DNA of 64,000 nucleotides from Alphaproteobacteria bacterium (GTDB lineage: Bacteria > Pseudomonadota > Alphaproteobacteria > Rhodospirillales > Rhodospirillaceae): positions 124,001 through 188,000 of the forward strand of contig QJZR01000010.1 in NCBI GenBank assembly GCA_003246625.1. The letters run 5' to 3'. Below are positions 45,851 through 55,351 of the stretch, piece after piece; within the stretch, counting starts at the first letter, position 1; the number at the start of each line of letters is the position of its first letter. The notes under the pieces were generated by a model. It worked only from the letters and a program-made list of their open reading frames with translations. It was not told the DNA's origin and ran no database searches. The position numbers and the translations under genes were made by a program.

Positions 45851-48103
45851 ATGAGCCTCTACGGTGCACTTTTCTCGGGCGTTTCCGGCCTTTCCGCGCA
45901 GTCGAGCGCGATGGGCGCGATCGCCGACAACATCACCAACGTCAACACCATCGGCTACAAGGGCACCTCCGTCAATTTCCAGACCCTGGTGACCAAGCAG
46001 ACCTCGCTGACCACCTATTCGGCGGGCGGCGCGCAGCCGAAGCCCCGGGCCAACATCGACATCCAGGGCCTGCTGTCGGCGACCAGTTCCTCCACCGACA
46101 TCGGCATCTCCGGTTCCGGCTTCTTCATCGTCAACGAAGCGGCGAACCCGGGTTCGGGCAACGTCTGGGGTTACACCCGCGCCGGTTCGTTCAAGCTGGA
46201 CGACGAAGGCTACCTGACCAACGTCGCGGGCTACTACCTGCAGGCCTGGCCGCTGTCCACCTATGACGGCAGCACCAACGCCTCGCTGGTGACGGTGGGC
46301 GACAACGTCTACATGAAGGCCTATCAGGACCAGAACGGCGTCACCACCTACGTCAACGACAACGTCATCGACAGCCGCAACCTGAAGCCGATCAACCTGA
46401 ACCGCATCGGCGGCACCGCGACGGCGACGCAGAACATCCGCGTCGGCGCCAACCTGCCGTCCTCGGACCCGATCTTCGACGCGGGCAACGCCAGCGCGGG
46501 CGGCCGCCACAGCCTGTCGACCCTGGTCTACGACAGCCTGGGCAACGACCATAACCTGAACATGCAGTTCACCAAGCAGTCCTCCAACTCGTGGGGCCTG
46601 GACGTCGAAATGCCCTCGGGCGCCGCCACCCTGATCGTCTACGACGAACGCGAGGTGACCACCGACGCGGGCGCGGAAGACGTCTACGCGGCACGCGGCC
46701 AGATCGAACTGTCCGACATCCCCGAATACGGCGAATACCTGACCGTCACCGACGGCTCGGGCAGCACCTACGTCTTCGAATTCACCGACGGCGCGGGCGC
46801 CAACCATGTCGCCGGCGCCGGCGAGGTCGTGGTGGAAGTCGACATCCACACCGCCACCAGCATCTCGGACGTGATTTCCGACCTGAAGACCGAGATCGAC
46901 GCCAACGTGCGCGATTCCGACCGCTTCGTCAGCAACGGTGCGAAGATGGACATCATCCAGTCGGCGGCGGGCGACGAGCTCGAGGTGGACGCCTCCTCGT
47001 GCCTGACCTGCTTGCAGTCCCAGGCCAACCCCAACGCCTCCACCGGCATTCCCACCGGCCGCTACACCATTCCGGAAATCGACACCGCGCTGAAGAACAC
47101 CGCGCGCATCGACTTCCGCGGCGGCGTCAACGTGCCCGCCGACGATTCCACGATCTCCCTGGCCGGCGTCACCTTCGAATTCGACAACGACTCCTCCGGC
47201 CCCAGCGCGGTGGGTAACATCGCCGTCGATATCACCGGCATGACCGACCCGGCGGACATCGTTTCCGCCCTGAAGACCGCGATCGACGCCAACGTCGCCG
47301 AGCCCGGACGTTTCGTCGCCTCCGGCCGCAGCCTGAACATCTATCAGTCGTCTTCCGGCGCCGACATCGGCGTCACCGCCGGGGCGACCACCAACACCTT
47401 CGTCAGCCAGAACGTCGGCAACACCGACACCTACGCGGCGGCGGCGGGCACCACCTTCACCATCGCCAACACCTTCTCCTTCAACAACGTCGGCAATTCG
47501 GAATCCGGCTACATCGTCCCGGCGGTGCGTTTCAACGCCGACGGCACGCCGATGTACTTCAACGTCAACAGCGTCGAGATCGATTGGGCGAACGGCGCCG
47601 AGAACATGGAACAGACGGTGAAGAACGGCCAGAACGTCGACCTGCGTATCGACCTGTTCTTCGGCAACACCTCCACCGCCGACGGCCTGACCCACCTGTC
47701 CGGCGACTTCGCGCCGAACTACATCAACCAGGACGGTGCGAAGTTCGGCAGCTACGCGGGCGTCACCATCGGTTCCGACGGCATCGTCACCGCCCTGTTC
47801 GACAACGGCGAAAGCCGCCCGATCGGACAGATTCCGCTGGCCACCTTCGTCAACCCGAACGGCATGGAAGCGCGCACCGGCAACATGTGGATCGAAACCG
47901 ACGTGTCCGGCCAGCCGACGGTGCGCACCGCCGGTTCGGGCGGCGCGGGCACGGTCAACGCGGCCTCCCTGGAAGCCTCGACCGTCGACCTCGGCACCGA
48001 GTTCACCAACATGATCACCACGCAGCGCGCCTATTCCGCCGCGGCGAAGGTGATCACCTCGGCCGACGAAATGCTGGACGAACTGGTCCGCATCAAGCGG
48101 TAA
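45851..48103 (+). CDS. flgE: Flagellar hook protein FlgE (large, 750 aa)
   Basis: MSLYGALFSGVSGLSAQSSAMGAIADNITNVNTIGYKGTSVNFQTLVT; C-term VDLGTEFTNMITTQRAYSAAAKVITSADEMLDELVRIKR. Confidence 0.96.
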   Translation: MSLYGALFSGVSGLSAQSSAMGAIADNITNVNTIGYKGTSVNFQTLVTKQTSLTTYSAGGAQPKPRANIDIQGLLSATSSSTDIGISGSGFFIVNEAANPGSGNVWGYTRAGSFKLDDEGYLTNVAGYYLQAWPLSTYDGSTNASLVTVGDNVYMKAYQDQNGVTTYVNDNVIDSRNLKPINLNRIGGTATATQNIRVGANLPSSDPIFDAGNASAGGRHSLSTLVYDSLGNDHNLNMQFTKQSSNSWGLDVEMPSGAATLIVYDEREVTTDAGAEDVYAARGQIELSDIPEYGEYLTVTDGSGSTYVFEFTDGAGANHVAGAGEVVVEVDIHTATSISDVISDLKTEIDANVRDSDRFVSNGAKMDIIQSAAGDELEVDASSCLTCLQSQANPNASTGIPTGRYTIPEIDTALKNTARIDFRGGVNVPADDSTISLAGVTFEFDNDSSGPSAVGNIAVDITGMTDPADIVSALKTAIDANVAEPGRFVASGRSLNIYQSSSGADIGVTAGATTNTFVSQNVGNTDTYAAAAGTTFTIANTFSFNNVGNSESGYIVPAVRFNADGTPMYFNVNSVEIDWANGAENMEQTVKNGQNVDLRIDLFFGNTSTADGLTHLSGDFAPNYINQDGAKFGSYAGVTIGSDGIVTALFDNGESRPIGQIPLATFVNPNGMEARTGNMWIETDVSGQPTVRTAGSGGAGTVNAASLEASTVDLGTEFTNMITTQRAYSAAAKVITSADEMLDELVRIKR
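46694..47395 (+). repeat. Two diverged ~100-aa repeats inside flgE
   Basis: RGQIELSDIPEYGEYLTVTDGSGSTYVFEF...SISDVISDLKTEIDANVRDSDRFVSNGAKMDIIQSAAGDELEV vs ARIDFRGGVNVPADDSTISLAGVTFEFDN...DPADIVSALKTAIDANVAEPGRFVASGRSLNIYQSSSGADIGV. Confidence 0.75.
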
Positions 48104-48123
48104 ACCGGCAGACGGACGAAACC

Positions 48124-48152
48124 AAAGGCCCCGCCATCGGCGGGGCCTTTTC
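48124..48152 (+). terminator. Terminator after flgE
   Basis: AAAGGCCCCGCC-atc-GGCGGGGCCTTTTC. Confidence 0.9.
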
Positions 48153-48184
48153 CGTTGCGGAACCATGGCTTCCTCATCCCGTCA

Positions 48185-48266
48185 CCCTCGGACTTGTTCC
48201 GAGGGTCCACGTCTTGTTTTCCAGGGCTTTGAAAAACCCGTGGATGCCCGTGACGAGCACGGGCAT
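48185..48266. repeat. Noncoding paired-palindrome element (REP/BIME-like)
   Basis: CCCTCGGA-cttgt-TCCGAGGG and ATGCCCGTG-acgag-CACGGGCAT separated by ~38 bp between convergent genes. Confidence 0.5.
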
Positions 48267-48314
48267 GACGGACCGGGAGAGGCGCGCACGACGGGAGGGG
48301 AACGACGACGCGGC

Positions 48315-49451
48315 TTACTTCAAATCGTCGATCTCGACGAAACCCAACCGCCCGTCGGGCAGGCGCACCTGCACCCAGGAACCGCCGGGAACCAGGGCGG
48401 TCATCGTCACCTGGGTTCCCTTTTCCGCCCAGGCGAGCACCGGCGACATGCGGCCGGGGCCGCCGTAAAGGGCGATGCGGCCGCGCGACACCACATAGAC
48501 CGGCAGGGGCGTCGCCGGGCCGTCGGGCAGGGCGACCAGGGCCTGCACCGGCGGCAGGGAGGGCGTCGGACGCGGCGGCGGCGGCGGCGACGCACGATGC
48601 AGGGAAAACGCCATCGCCAGGACGACGATCAGGACGATCCCGGCGAAGGGCGACAGTTGCAGCCAGAAGGCGCGGCCGAAACGCGGCCAGCGGCTTTTCA
48701 GCGCCTTCGCCCCGCCCAGGGCGGAGACCAGGGTCTCCGCCTCGTGACGGAAGGCGGTCCGGGCGGCGAAGGGCAACGCCTGGGCGACACTGGCGCGGGC
48801 CAGGTCGACGTCGCCCTTGCCCAGGAACGCCCGCGCCTGGGACAGCAGCATGCGGGCGTTGGCCTCGGCCGGCATTTCGCCGCCCGCGAGGTTGCGGAAC
48901 AAGGCGGGAAAAGCCCACAGCGTCCCCTTGGGCAGGGCGGTCAGGCCGCGCACCCAGGTATGCAGCGAGGCCCGCACCGCGGCCTTTTCGGCGCAACGCG
49001 GGCAGAACACCCCGGCGACGGTACGCCGCGTCGCGGCGAAGGGGCGCCCCCCGACCTCGCGGAACGACACCACGCGCGGCTGCGCGGACAGGGTGCCGCA
49101 GGCGCGGCAGGCATGAAAACGGGCACGCGGCGGCGGTTCGCGTTGGGGCTCCGGGCGGGGACGCGCGGCTTCGGCGCGCGCTTCCGGCGGCGGCTCCGGC
49201 GGCGGCGGCGGGGTCCGCGCCCGCTTCCGCTGCGTCGCGGCGTGATAGCGCTGGCGTCTCTCGGGGTCGCCCAGCACCCGATAGGCCTCGTTGAGCAGGC
49301 GGAATTCCGCCTCGGCGTCCGGGGACGCGTTGTGGTCCGGGTGCAGCCGCTTGGCGCGGGCGCGGAACGCCGCCTTGATCGCGTCGAGGTCGGCGTCGGC
49401 GGCGACGCCGAGGATGCCATAGTAGTTGCGGGGATCGGAGAAGCCGCCCAT
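48315..49451 (-). CDS. J-domain membrane protein with C-terminal SH3-like domain
   Basis: NYYGILGVAADADLDAIKAAFRARAKRLHPDHNASPDAEAEFRLLNEAYRVLGDPERRQRY (HPD present); CxxC pairs; one TM (FAGIVLIVVLAMAFSL); C-term RIALYGGPGRMSPVLAWAEKGTQVTMTALVPGGSWVQVRLPDGRLGFVEIDDLK. Confidence 0.85.
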   Translation of the reverse strand: MGGFSDPRNYYGILGVAADADLDAIKAAFRARAKRLHPDHNASPDAEAEFRLLNEAYRVLGDPERRQRYHAATQRKRARTPPPPPEPPPEARAEAARPRPEPQREPPPRARFHACRACGTLSAQPRVVSFREVGGRPFAATRRTVAGVFCPRCAEKAAVRASLHTWVRGLTALPKGTLWAFPALFRNLAGGEMPAEANARMLLSQARAFLGKGDVDLARASVAQALPFAARTAFRHEAETLVSALGGAKALKSRWPRFGRAFWLQLSPFAGIVLIVVLAMAFSLHRASPPPPPRPTPSLPPVQALVALPDGPATPLPVYVVSRGRIALYGGPGRMSPVLAWAEKGTQVTMTALVPGGSWVQVRLPDGRLGFVEIDDLK

Positions 49452-49453
49452 CG

Positions 49454-51316
49454 CTAGACCACCACGCCGGGATGGGCCGCCGCGTCGTCGGCGGGCAGCG
49501 GCAAGACGAAATCCTGGGTGACGCGGAAGGACAGGACGCCGGTATAGTTCACCGCCAGCAGCGCCTCGGCGAACAGGCCGCGCAGGTCGGCGGGCATCGG
49601 CGCGGGCAAATCCTGCCGGGTGCGGATCACCAGGTCGAGATTGTGGGCGGCGGCGTTGACCAGCCCGTCGATCTGCATCTCCCCCAGGCGGGACAGGGTG
49701 AGGTCGAGAAGGAAACGGGTATCCCGGCGCCCGCCGCGTTTGCCGCCGCCCTCGGCGTCGTCGGCGTTGGGGGCGCGGCGCACCAGCATCTGGATGCGTT
49801 CCACCTGCCCCCCCGCGACGAATGGCAGGGGATAGACCCGCCACTCCCCTTCCGCCCGGTTGGCGCCGCGCGCCGCCCCCTTGAGGTCGTCGGTCAGGCG
49901 TTGCGCCAGCTTGGCGACGCGGGTGTCCTCGCGCGATTGCGCCCGCTGGGCGATATCGGGAACCCCCAGCCAGGCGGAAGCGTCGCCGCCGCGCACCGCC
50001 GCCATCGCCGCGGTCAGGTTGGCCAAAAGCTGCGGCCCCGCCTGCGGCAGGGCGGCGGCAAGGCGGGCGGCCGCCTCGGGATCGGTCAGGGAAAGGCTCT
50101 GCCACAGGGCTTCCAGCGTCGTCCACGGGCTGGCCGCCGTCGCGCCGAAGGCCAGCGGCGATGGCGCCCCGGCCTCGGGCAGGGTGCGGGACAGAATGTC
50201 GAAGCTGACCTGGGTGCCGTTGGGCAGCGGCGCGCGCACGTCGAGGGCGACGAACCCCGCCGGGGTTTGCACCGTCGGCTGGCCCAGGGCGGAGCGGCTG
50301 ATCACCAGGCCGGACAGGGAAGCGGGCATCGCCACCCCCGGCGTCGCGGCGGCGGGCGGCGCGCCCGGCGCCGGCGCGGCGGCGGGGCTGCCTCCGGAGG
50401 CGGCGGGGGACGACGGAACGGCAGGCGCGGACGCCGCCGGATTGCTCCCCGGCACCGGCGTTGCGGCGGACGGGAAGGCGGACGCGCCGGGAACCGCCGC
50501 CGGAGCACCCGGCAACGGCGCCGCCCCGGCGAAGCGGCCGATCGCGGCATAGCGGGCCGCCGCCTCGCCGACCACGGCGGATGCCGGACCCGGCGTCGCG
50601 CCGGGGAGCGCGGGCGCCACGGAAGCGGTGGCGGCCTTAGCGGAAGCGGCGGACGGCGCCACGGCGGCGGAAGCGGCGGCGGCCTTGCCGACAACGGCGG
50701 ATGGCGCCACGGCGGACGGCGCGGCGGCGGCGGAAGCGGCGGCACCGCGCGGCACCGCGTCAGGCAGGGTGAACTGGGTCAGACGCACCACCAGGCGGGT
50801 GCCGGGGGCCAGGGCCTCGGCGCCGCCCTGCGCCTGCCCGTCGCGCATCACGTCGCCCTGCAACACCAGGGCGGGAACCGGACGGCCGACGCCGACGGTG
50901 GTGGCGGCGACCACCACCGCGGCGGCATCCGGCGCCTGCGCCTGCGCCGAGACGGCGGACGACGACATCCCGGCATCGGCCATCGCCAACGCCGGGGGAC
51001 GCCCGTTGATCGCGGTCAGGCGCAGGGTGGCCGCTTCCCCCGGTTGGGTAACCTTGAGGGTGAGTTCGGTGCCGACGGGCAGGGCGGCGGGCAGACGGAC
51101 GGGAATCTCCACCGTCTCGCCCTCGATCACCGCCGACAGCACCGCCATGCCGCCCTCGGCGGGGACCGAGACCCGCGCCTCCACCGTCGCGCCGCGCGAC
51201 AGGATGGCCAGGGCGGGCGGGGCGGCGGGAACCGTCACCACGACGCCGCCGGACGCCGGGGTCGGCACCGTGACCGGCGGAGGAGACGGCGGAATGCCGC
51301 TGCTGTTGCTGCTCAT
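49454..51316 (-). CDS. Second FliK-like (Flg_hook-type C-terminus) Ala/Pro-rich protein
   Basis: Long Ala/Pro/Ser low-complexity middle; C-term FLLDLTLSRLGEMQIDGLVNAAAHNLDLVIRTRQDLPAPMPADLRGLFAEALLAVNYTGVLSFRV; in flagellar operon next to flhG. Confidence 0.6.
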   Translation of the reverse strand: MSSNSSGIPPSPPPVTVPTPASGGVVVTVPAAPPALAILSRGATVEARVSVPAEGGMAVLSAVIEGETVEIPVRLPAALPVGTELTLKVTQPGEAATLRLTAINGRPPALAMADAGMSSSAVSAQAQAPDAAAVVVAATTVGVGRPVPALVLQGDVMRDGQAQGGAEALAPGTRLVVRLTQFTLPDAVPRGAAASAAAAPSAVAPSAVVGKAAAASAAVAPSAASAKAATASVAPALPGATPGPASAVVGEAAARYAAIGRFAGAAPLPGAPAAVPGASAFPSAATPVPGSNPAASAPAVPSSPAASGGSPAAAPAPGAPPAAATPGVAMPASLSGLVISRSALGQPTVQTPAGFVALDVRAPLPNGTQVSFDILSRTLPEAGAPSPLAFGATAASPWTTLEALWQSLSLTDPEAAARLAAALPQAGPQLLANLTAAMAAVRGGDASAWLGVPDIAQRAQSREDTRVAKLAQRLTDDLKGAARGANRAEGEWRVYPLPFVAGGQVERIQMLVRRAPNADDAEGGGKRGGRRDTRFLLDLTLSRLGEMQIDGLVNAAAHNLDLVIRTRQDLPAPMPADLRGLFAEALLAVNYTGVLSFRVTQDFVLPLPADDAAAHPGVVV

Positions 51317-51334
51317 CGCCCCCCCTTCCCCGCG

Positions 51335-52129
51335 CTATCTGGCGAGCAGCCGCTCCGCGATCGCCTCGACGTCGATCGCCGCCTCGGCGTTGGGATGGCG
51401 GGTAAGGATCGGGGTCTGGTTGCGAATCGCCTCGCGCACGCGGGTGTCGCGGCGCACCACCCCGGCCAGCGGCGGCGAAATCTTCAGGAAGCCCTGGCAG
51501 GCCTTGAGCAGGGTGTTGTAGGTGCGTTCGCCCTCGCGCGTCGAATTCGCCGCGTTGACCACGATGCGGATGTCGGCGCCGGGCGATTCCGCCGCCGAGA
51601 TCTTGATGAAGGCATAGGCGTCGGTCAGCGCGGTGGGCTCGTCGGTGGTGACCACCAGAATGGTCCCGGCGCACCGCGCCAGGGCGCGGATCGACTTTTC
51701 CACCCCGGCGCCCAGATCCAGCACCGTCTTGTCGTAGGCGTCGGCGGTGATGCGCAGGTCCTCGGTCAGGGTCTGCAGGCGCGACAGCGGAATGTTGGCC
51801 AGCGAGCCGGAACCGGAACGCCCCGCCACCACGTCGAAGCCGCCCGCCTCGTACCGCATCATCGCCTGGTTCAGGGTCAGCCGCCCCGCCACCACCGAGC
51901 CCAGGTCGTGCTTCGGCATCAGGCCCAGCTGAATGTCGACGTTGGCCAGTCCCAGGTCGCCGTCGAACAGCAGGGCGCGGCGGCCGCGCCGGGCGAAGGC
52001 GTGGGTCAGGGTGATGGCGAACCAAGTCTTGCCGACGCCGCCCTTGCCGGAAGCGACGGCCATGATGTTCCTGCCGCGTGGCGGCACGGCGCGGGCGAGA
52101 ACCGGTGCGGGGGGGGTGGGGGTGGTCAT
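51335..52129 (-). CDS. flhG: FlhG/FleN MinD-like ATPase
   Basis: MAVASGKGGVGKTWFAITLTHAFARRGRRALLFDGDLGLANVDIQLGLMPKHDLGSVVAG; adjacent to flhF. Confidence 0.94.
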   Translation of the reverse strand: MTTPTPPAPVLARAVPPRGRNIMAVASGKGGVGKTWFAITLTHAFARRGRRALLFDGDLGLANVDIQLGLMPKHDLGSVVAGRLTLNQAMMRYEAGGFDVVAGRSGSGSLANIPLSRLQTLTEDLRITADAYDKTVLDLGAGVEKSIRALARCAGTILVVTTDEPTALTDAYAFIKISAAESPGADIRIVVNAANSTREGERTYNTLLKACQGFLKISPPLAGVVRRDTRVREAIRNQTPILTRHPNAEAAIDVEAIAERLLAR

Positions 52130-53130
52130 GCGGGAACCTCATTCTCGTCGGCCCAGGGCGGGGGCGGCAGTTCGGCGGCATCATCGGGCGGCAAAATCAG
52201 CCGCGCCAGGGAAATCGGAGAGATCGGACACAACCCGTCGGCGACGTGCGGATTGATCGTCACGTCGCAGAACTTCAACTTGCCCGCCTCGGCGGCGGCC
52301 AGGATGCCGCCCAGCCGCCGGGTCATGTCGAGACGGGTGGCCAGCAGGCGGCTCGCCCCCACCTCGGCGAAGGCGCGCGCGATGTCCCAGCTTTCCACCG
52401 GGTCGCCGCCAGCGGAAAGCACCAGCACCGGCTCGACCTCGGCGCAGGTACACAGGGTCTTGAGATAGGCCATGTCGGGGGGGCTGAACGGATTGAGGCC
52501 GGGGCTGTCGATCAGGGTCAAATCGGCGCCGACCCCCGTGGCAAGAAGCTTGCCCAGGGAATCGCCGCCGCGCGCCCGTTCCAGTTCGATCTTCAGGATG
52601 TCGGTGAAGGCGCGCAACTGGTCCATCGCCCCCGCCCGCACCGCGTCGGCGGAAATCACCCGCACCTTGCACCCGGCCAGATGAGAACGCGCCGCCAGCT
52701 TGGCGATGGTCAGGCTTTTCCCCACCCCCGGCGGACCGACCAGGATGATCGGCGCCTTCTGCCCCTTTTCCGGCAGCGGCGCGAAACCGAAGGCGGCGTC
52801 CAGGGCGGCGGCGCAGGCCATCACCGCCCCCTCGTCGTCGAGACCGCGCGCCGTCGCCATCAGGCGGTCGACCAGCCGGTCGGGCACGCCGTGATAGGCC
52901 AGCGCCTCGCGCACCCGCGTCAGCGAGGCGGGCAGCGTGCCGGGCTCGGCCAGGGCTTGTTCGATGTCGTCGTCGATCGCCTGGGAGTCCTCGATCGCCG
53001 CGGTGATGCGCACGCCCTGGCCGCCGACGCCGCGCTGGGTAGAGACGATGATCGCGTCGTCCCCCAACTCGGCGCGCACCATTTCCATGGCTTCCGCCAT
53101 GTTGGGCGCGGCATAGGTCTTCAGGCGCAT
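52126..53130 (-). CDS. flhF: Flagellar biosynthesis GTPase FlhF
   Basis: MRLKTYAAPNMAEAMEMVRAELGDDAIIVSTQRG; IILVGPPGVGKSLTIAKLAARSHLAGCKVRVISADAVRAGAMDQL. Confidence 0.95.
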   Translation of the reverse strand: MRLKTYAAPNMAEAMEMVRAELGDDAIIVSTQRGVGGQGVRITAAIEDSQAIDDDIEQALAEPGTLPASLTRVREALAYHGVPDRLVDRLMATARGLDDEGAVMACAAALDAAFGFAPLPEKGQKAPIILVGPPGVGKSLTIAKLAARSHLAGCKVRVISADAVRAGAMDQLRAFTDILKIELERARGGDSLGKLLATGVGADLTLIDSPGLNPFSPPDMAYLKTLCTCAEVEPVLVLSAGGDPVESWDIARAFAEVGASRLLATRLDMTRRLGGILAAAEAGKLKFCDVTINPHVADGLCPISPISLARLILPPDDAAELPPPPWADENEVPA

Positions 53131-53176
53131 GGCGCGGCGGTGCTCCCTTTTCCCTCATGGTCCCGGCGGGACCGGA

Positions 53177-55345
53177 TCAAATCTGCCCCAGGGTGCGGAT
53201 CTTCGCCTTGGAGTGGATCTCGTTCTGACTCATGATAACCGTAACCGGACGGAATCGCTCGATAATCGAACGCACGAAGGGACGCGCCCCCGGGCTGGTC
53301 AAAAGCACCGGGGTTTCCCCCTGCTTGGCGAAGTTCTCGAACGCCTGACGCACGCGGGAGATGAACTCCTGCAACTGCGACGGCGGCATCGCCAACTGAC
53401 GGTCCTCGCCCTGGCCGACGATGGTGTCGGCGAAGGCCTGTTCCCAGGCCGGGGACATGGTCACCAGCGGCACCACGCCCGAGGCGTCGGCGTTGGCGTC
53501 GCACAACTGGCGGGCCAGGCGGCTGCGCACGTGCTCGGTGATCAGGGTGATGTTGCGGGTGTGGGCGCAGGCCTCGGAGACCCCTTCCAGGATGGTCGGC
53601 AGGTCGCGGATGGAGACCCGCTCCTGCAACAGGTTCTGCAACACCCGCTGCACGCCGGACACCGAGATCTGGCCGGGGATCACCTCGGCCACCAGCTTCT
53701 GGTGTTCCTTGTCCATTTCGTCCAGAAGCTTCTGCGTCTCGGTGAAGGACAACAGGTCGGCCATGCTTTCCCGCACCACCTCGGTCAGGTGGGTGGTGAT
53801 CACGGTGGGCGGATCGACCACGGTATAGCCGCGGAACATCGCCTCCTCGCGGTGGCCGATGTCCACCCACATGGCGGGTAGGCCGAAGGTGGGCTCGGTG
53901 GTCTTTTCGCCGGGCAGGGTGATTTCGTCGCCGCGCGGGTCCATCACCAGCAGCATGTTGGGGCGCAGGTCGCCGTGCCCGGCCTCCACCTCCTTGATGT
54001 GGATGACGTACTGGTTGGCGGCCAGCTGCATGTTGTCCTGGATGCGCACCGAGGGCATGACGAAGCCCATTTCCGAGGCCAGCGCCCGCCTGAGCGCGCG
54101 GATCTGGTCGGTCAGGCGATAGTTGCCGTTCTCGTTGATCAGGGACAACAGGCCGTAGCCCAGTTCCAGGCGGACGTTGTCGATCTTCAGCACCTGAGAG
54201 ATCGGCTCCTCGGCGGGGGGCGGCGCGCTGCGGCCCTTCGCCTCGTCCTCGGCCTTCTTTTCCTCGACGACGCGGTTCTGCTGGCGGCCGACGAAGTACG
54301 CCCCCGCCCCCGCCGCGGAACCGATCAGCAGGAAGGGCAGCATCGGCGTGCCGGGCAGGAAGGCCAGCGCCACGGCCAGCAGCGCCGACAGCCCCATCGC
54401 CTTCGGCGTGTTGCCCATCTGGGTGAACAGCGCCTTGTCGGTGCTTTCGGTCAGGCCGCCCTTGGACACCATGATACCGGCGGCGACCGACACGATCAGG
54501 GCGGGAATCTGCGACACCAGGCCGTCGCCGACGGTCAGGCGGGTATAGGTGTCGGCCGCCTTGGAGAAGGGCAGCCCCCCCTGCGCCATGCCGATGATCA
54601 TGCCGCCGATGACGTTGATGCCGGTGATCATCAGGCCCGCCACCGCGTCGCCGCGCACGAACTTCGAGGCACCGTCCATGGCGCCGAAGAAGGCGCTTTC
54701 CTCGGACAGGACCTCGCGGCGCTTGCGCGCCTCCATCTCGTCGATCAGGCCGGCGGAAAGATCGGCGTCGATCGCCATCTGCTTGCCGGGCAACGCATCC
54801 AGGGTGAAGCGGGCGGACACTTCGGCGATACGTCCGGAACCCTTGGTGATGACCACGAAGTTGACGATCACCAGGATGGTGAAGACGATCACCCCGATGA
54901 CGAAGTTGCCCCCCATGATGAAGCCGCCGAAGGCCTGAATCACCTTGCCCGCGGCGTCGGTGCCAAGATGCCCTTCGGACAGGATCAGGCGGGTCGAGGC
55001 CAGGTTGAGCGACAGGCGCATCAGGGTGCCGATCAGAAGCACCAGGGGGAACGAGGAAAAGTCCACCGGCTTCTCGATGAAGATCGAGATCATCAGCACC
55101 AGCACCGAGAAGACCAGCGACAAGGCCAACGCGATGTCGAGCAGCCAGGACGGCAGCGGCAGGATCAGGACGACGAGGATCAGCACCACGCCCAGGGCGA
55201 AGCCCAGGTCGCCGCGGCGCATTGCCTGGCGCACGTGGCCCCAGGCCTTGACCCCGAAGTCCCCGGCGAAGGACGAAGCGGCGCCGCCCCCGGCCTTTTC
55301 GGCGGGGACCTCGGCGGGCAGCGGAGTGTCGTCGCGCTCTGCCAT
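53177..55345 (-). CDS. flhA: Flagellar type III export protein FlhA
   Basis: FALGVVLILVVLILPLPSWLLDIALALSLVFSVLVLMISIFIEKPVDFSSFPLVLLIGTLMRLSLNLASTRLIL...; 722 aa. Confidence 0.98.
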   Translation of the reverse strand: MAERDDTPLPAEVPAEKAGGGAASSFAGDFGVKAWGHVRQAMRRGDLGFALGVVLILVVLILPLPSWLLDIALALSLVFSVLVLMISIFIEKPVDFSSFPLVLLIGTLMRLSLNLASTRLILSEGHLGTDAAGKVIQAFGGFIMGGNFVIGVIVFTILVIVNFVVITKGSGRIAEVSARFTLDALPGKQMAIDADLSAGLIDEMEARKRREVLSEESAFFGAMDGASKFVRGDAVAGLMITGINVIGGMIIGMAQGGLPFSKAADTYTRLTVGDGLVSQIPALIVSVAAGIMVSKGGLTESTDKALFTQMGNTPKAMGLSALLAVALAFLPGTPMLPFLLIGSAAGAGAYFVGRQQNRVVEEKKAEDEAKGRSAPPPAEEPISQVLKIDNVRLELGYGLLSLINENGNYRLTDQIRALRRALASEMGFVMPSVRIQDNMQLAANQYVIHIKEVEAGHGDLRPNMLLVMDPRGDEITLPGEKTTEPTFGLPAMWVDIGHREEAMFRGYTVVDPPTVITTHLTEVVRESMADLLSFTETQKLLDEMDKEHQKLVAEVIPGQISVSGVQRVLQNLLQERVSIRDLPTILEGVSEACAHTRNITLITEHVRSRLARQLCDANADASGVVPLVTMSPAWEQAFADTIVGQGEDRQLAMPPSQLQEFISRVRQAFENFAKQGETPVLLTSPGARPFVRSIIERFRPVTVIMSQNEIHSKAKIRTLGQI

Positions 55346-55351
55346 CGCCGG

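Noticed and set aside
50560-50750. gcggcggaagcggcgg-type repeats
   Set aside because: Coding low complexity (Ala/Ser/Pro) within the FliK-like protein, in frame; not a mobile element or minisatellite of its own.
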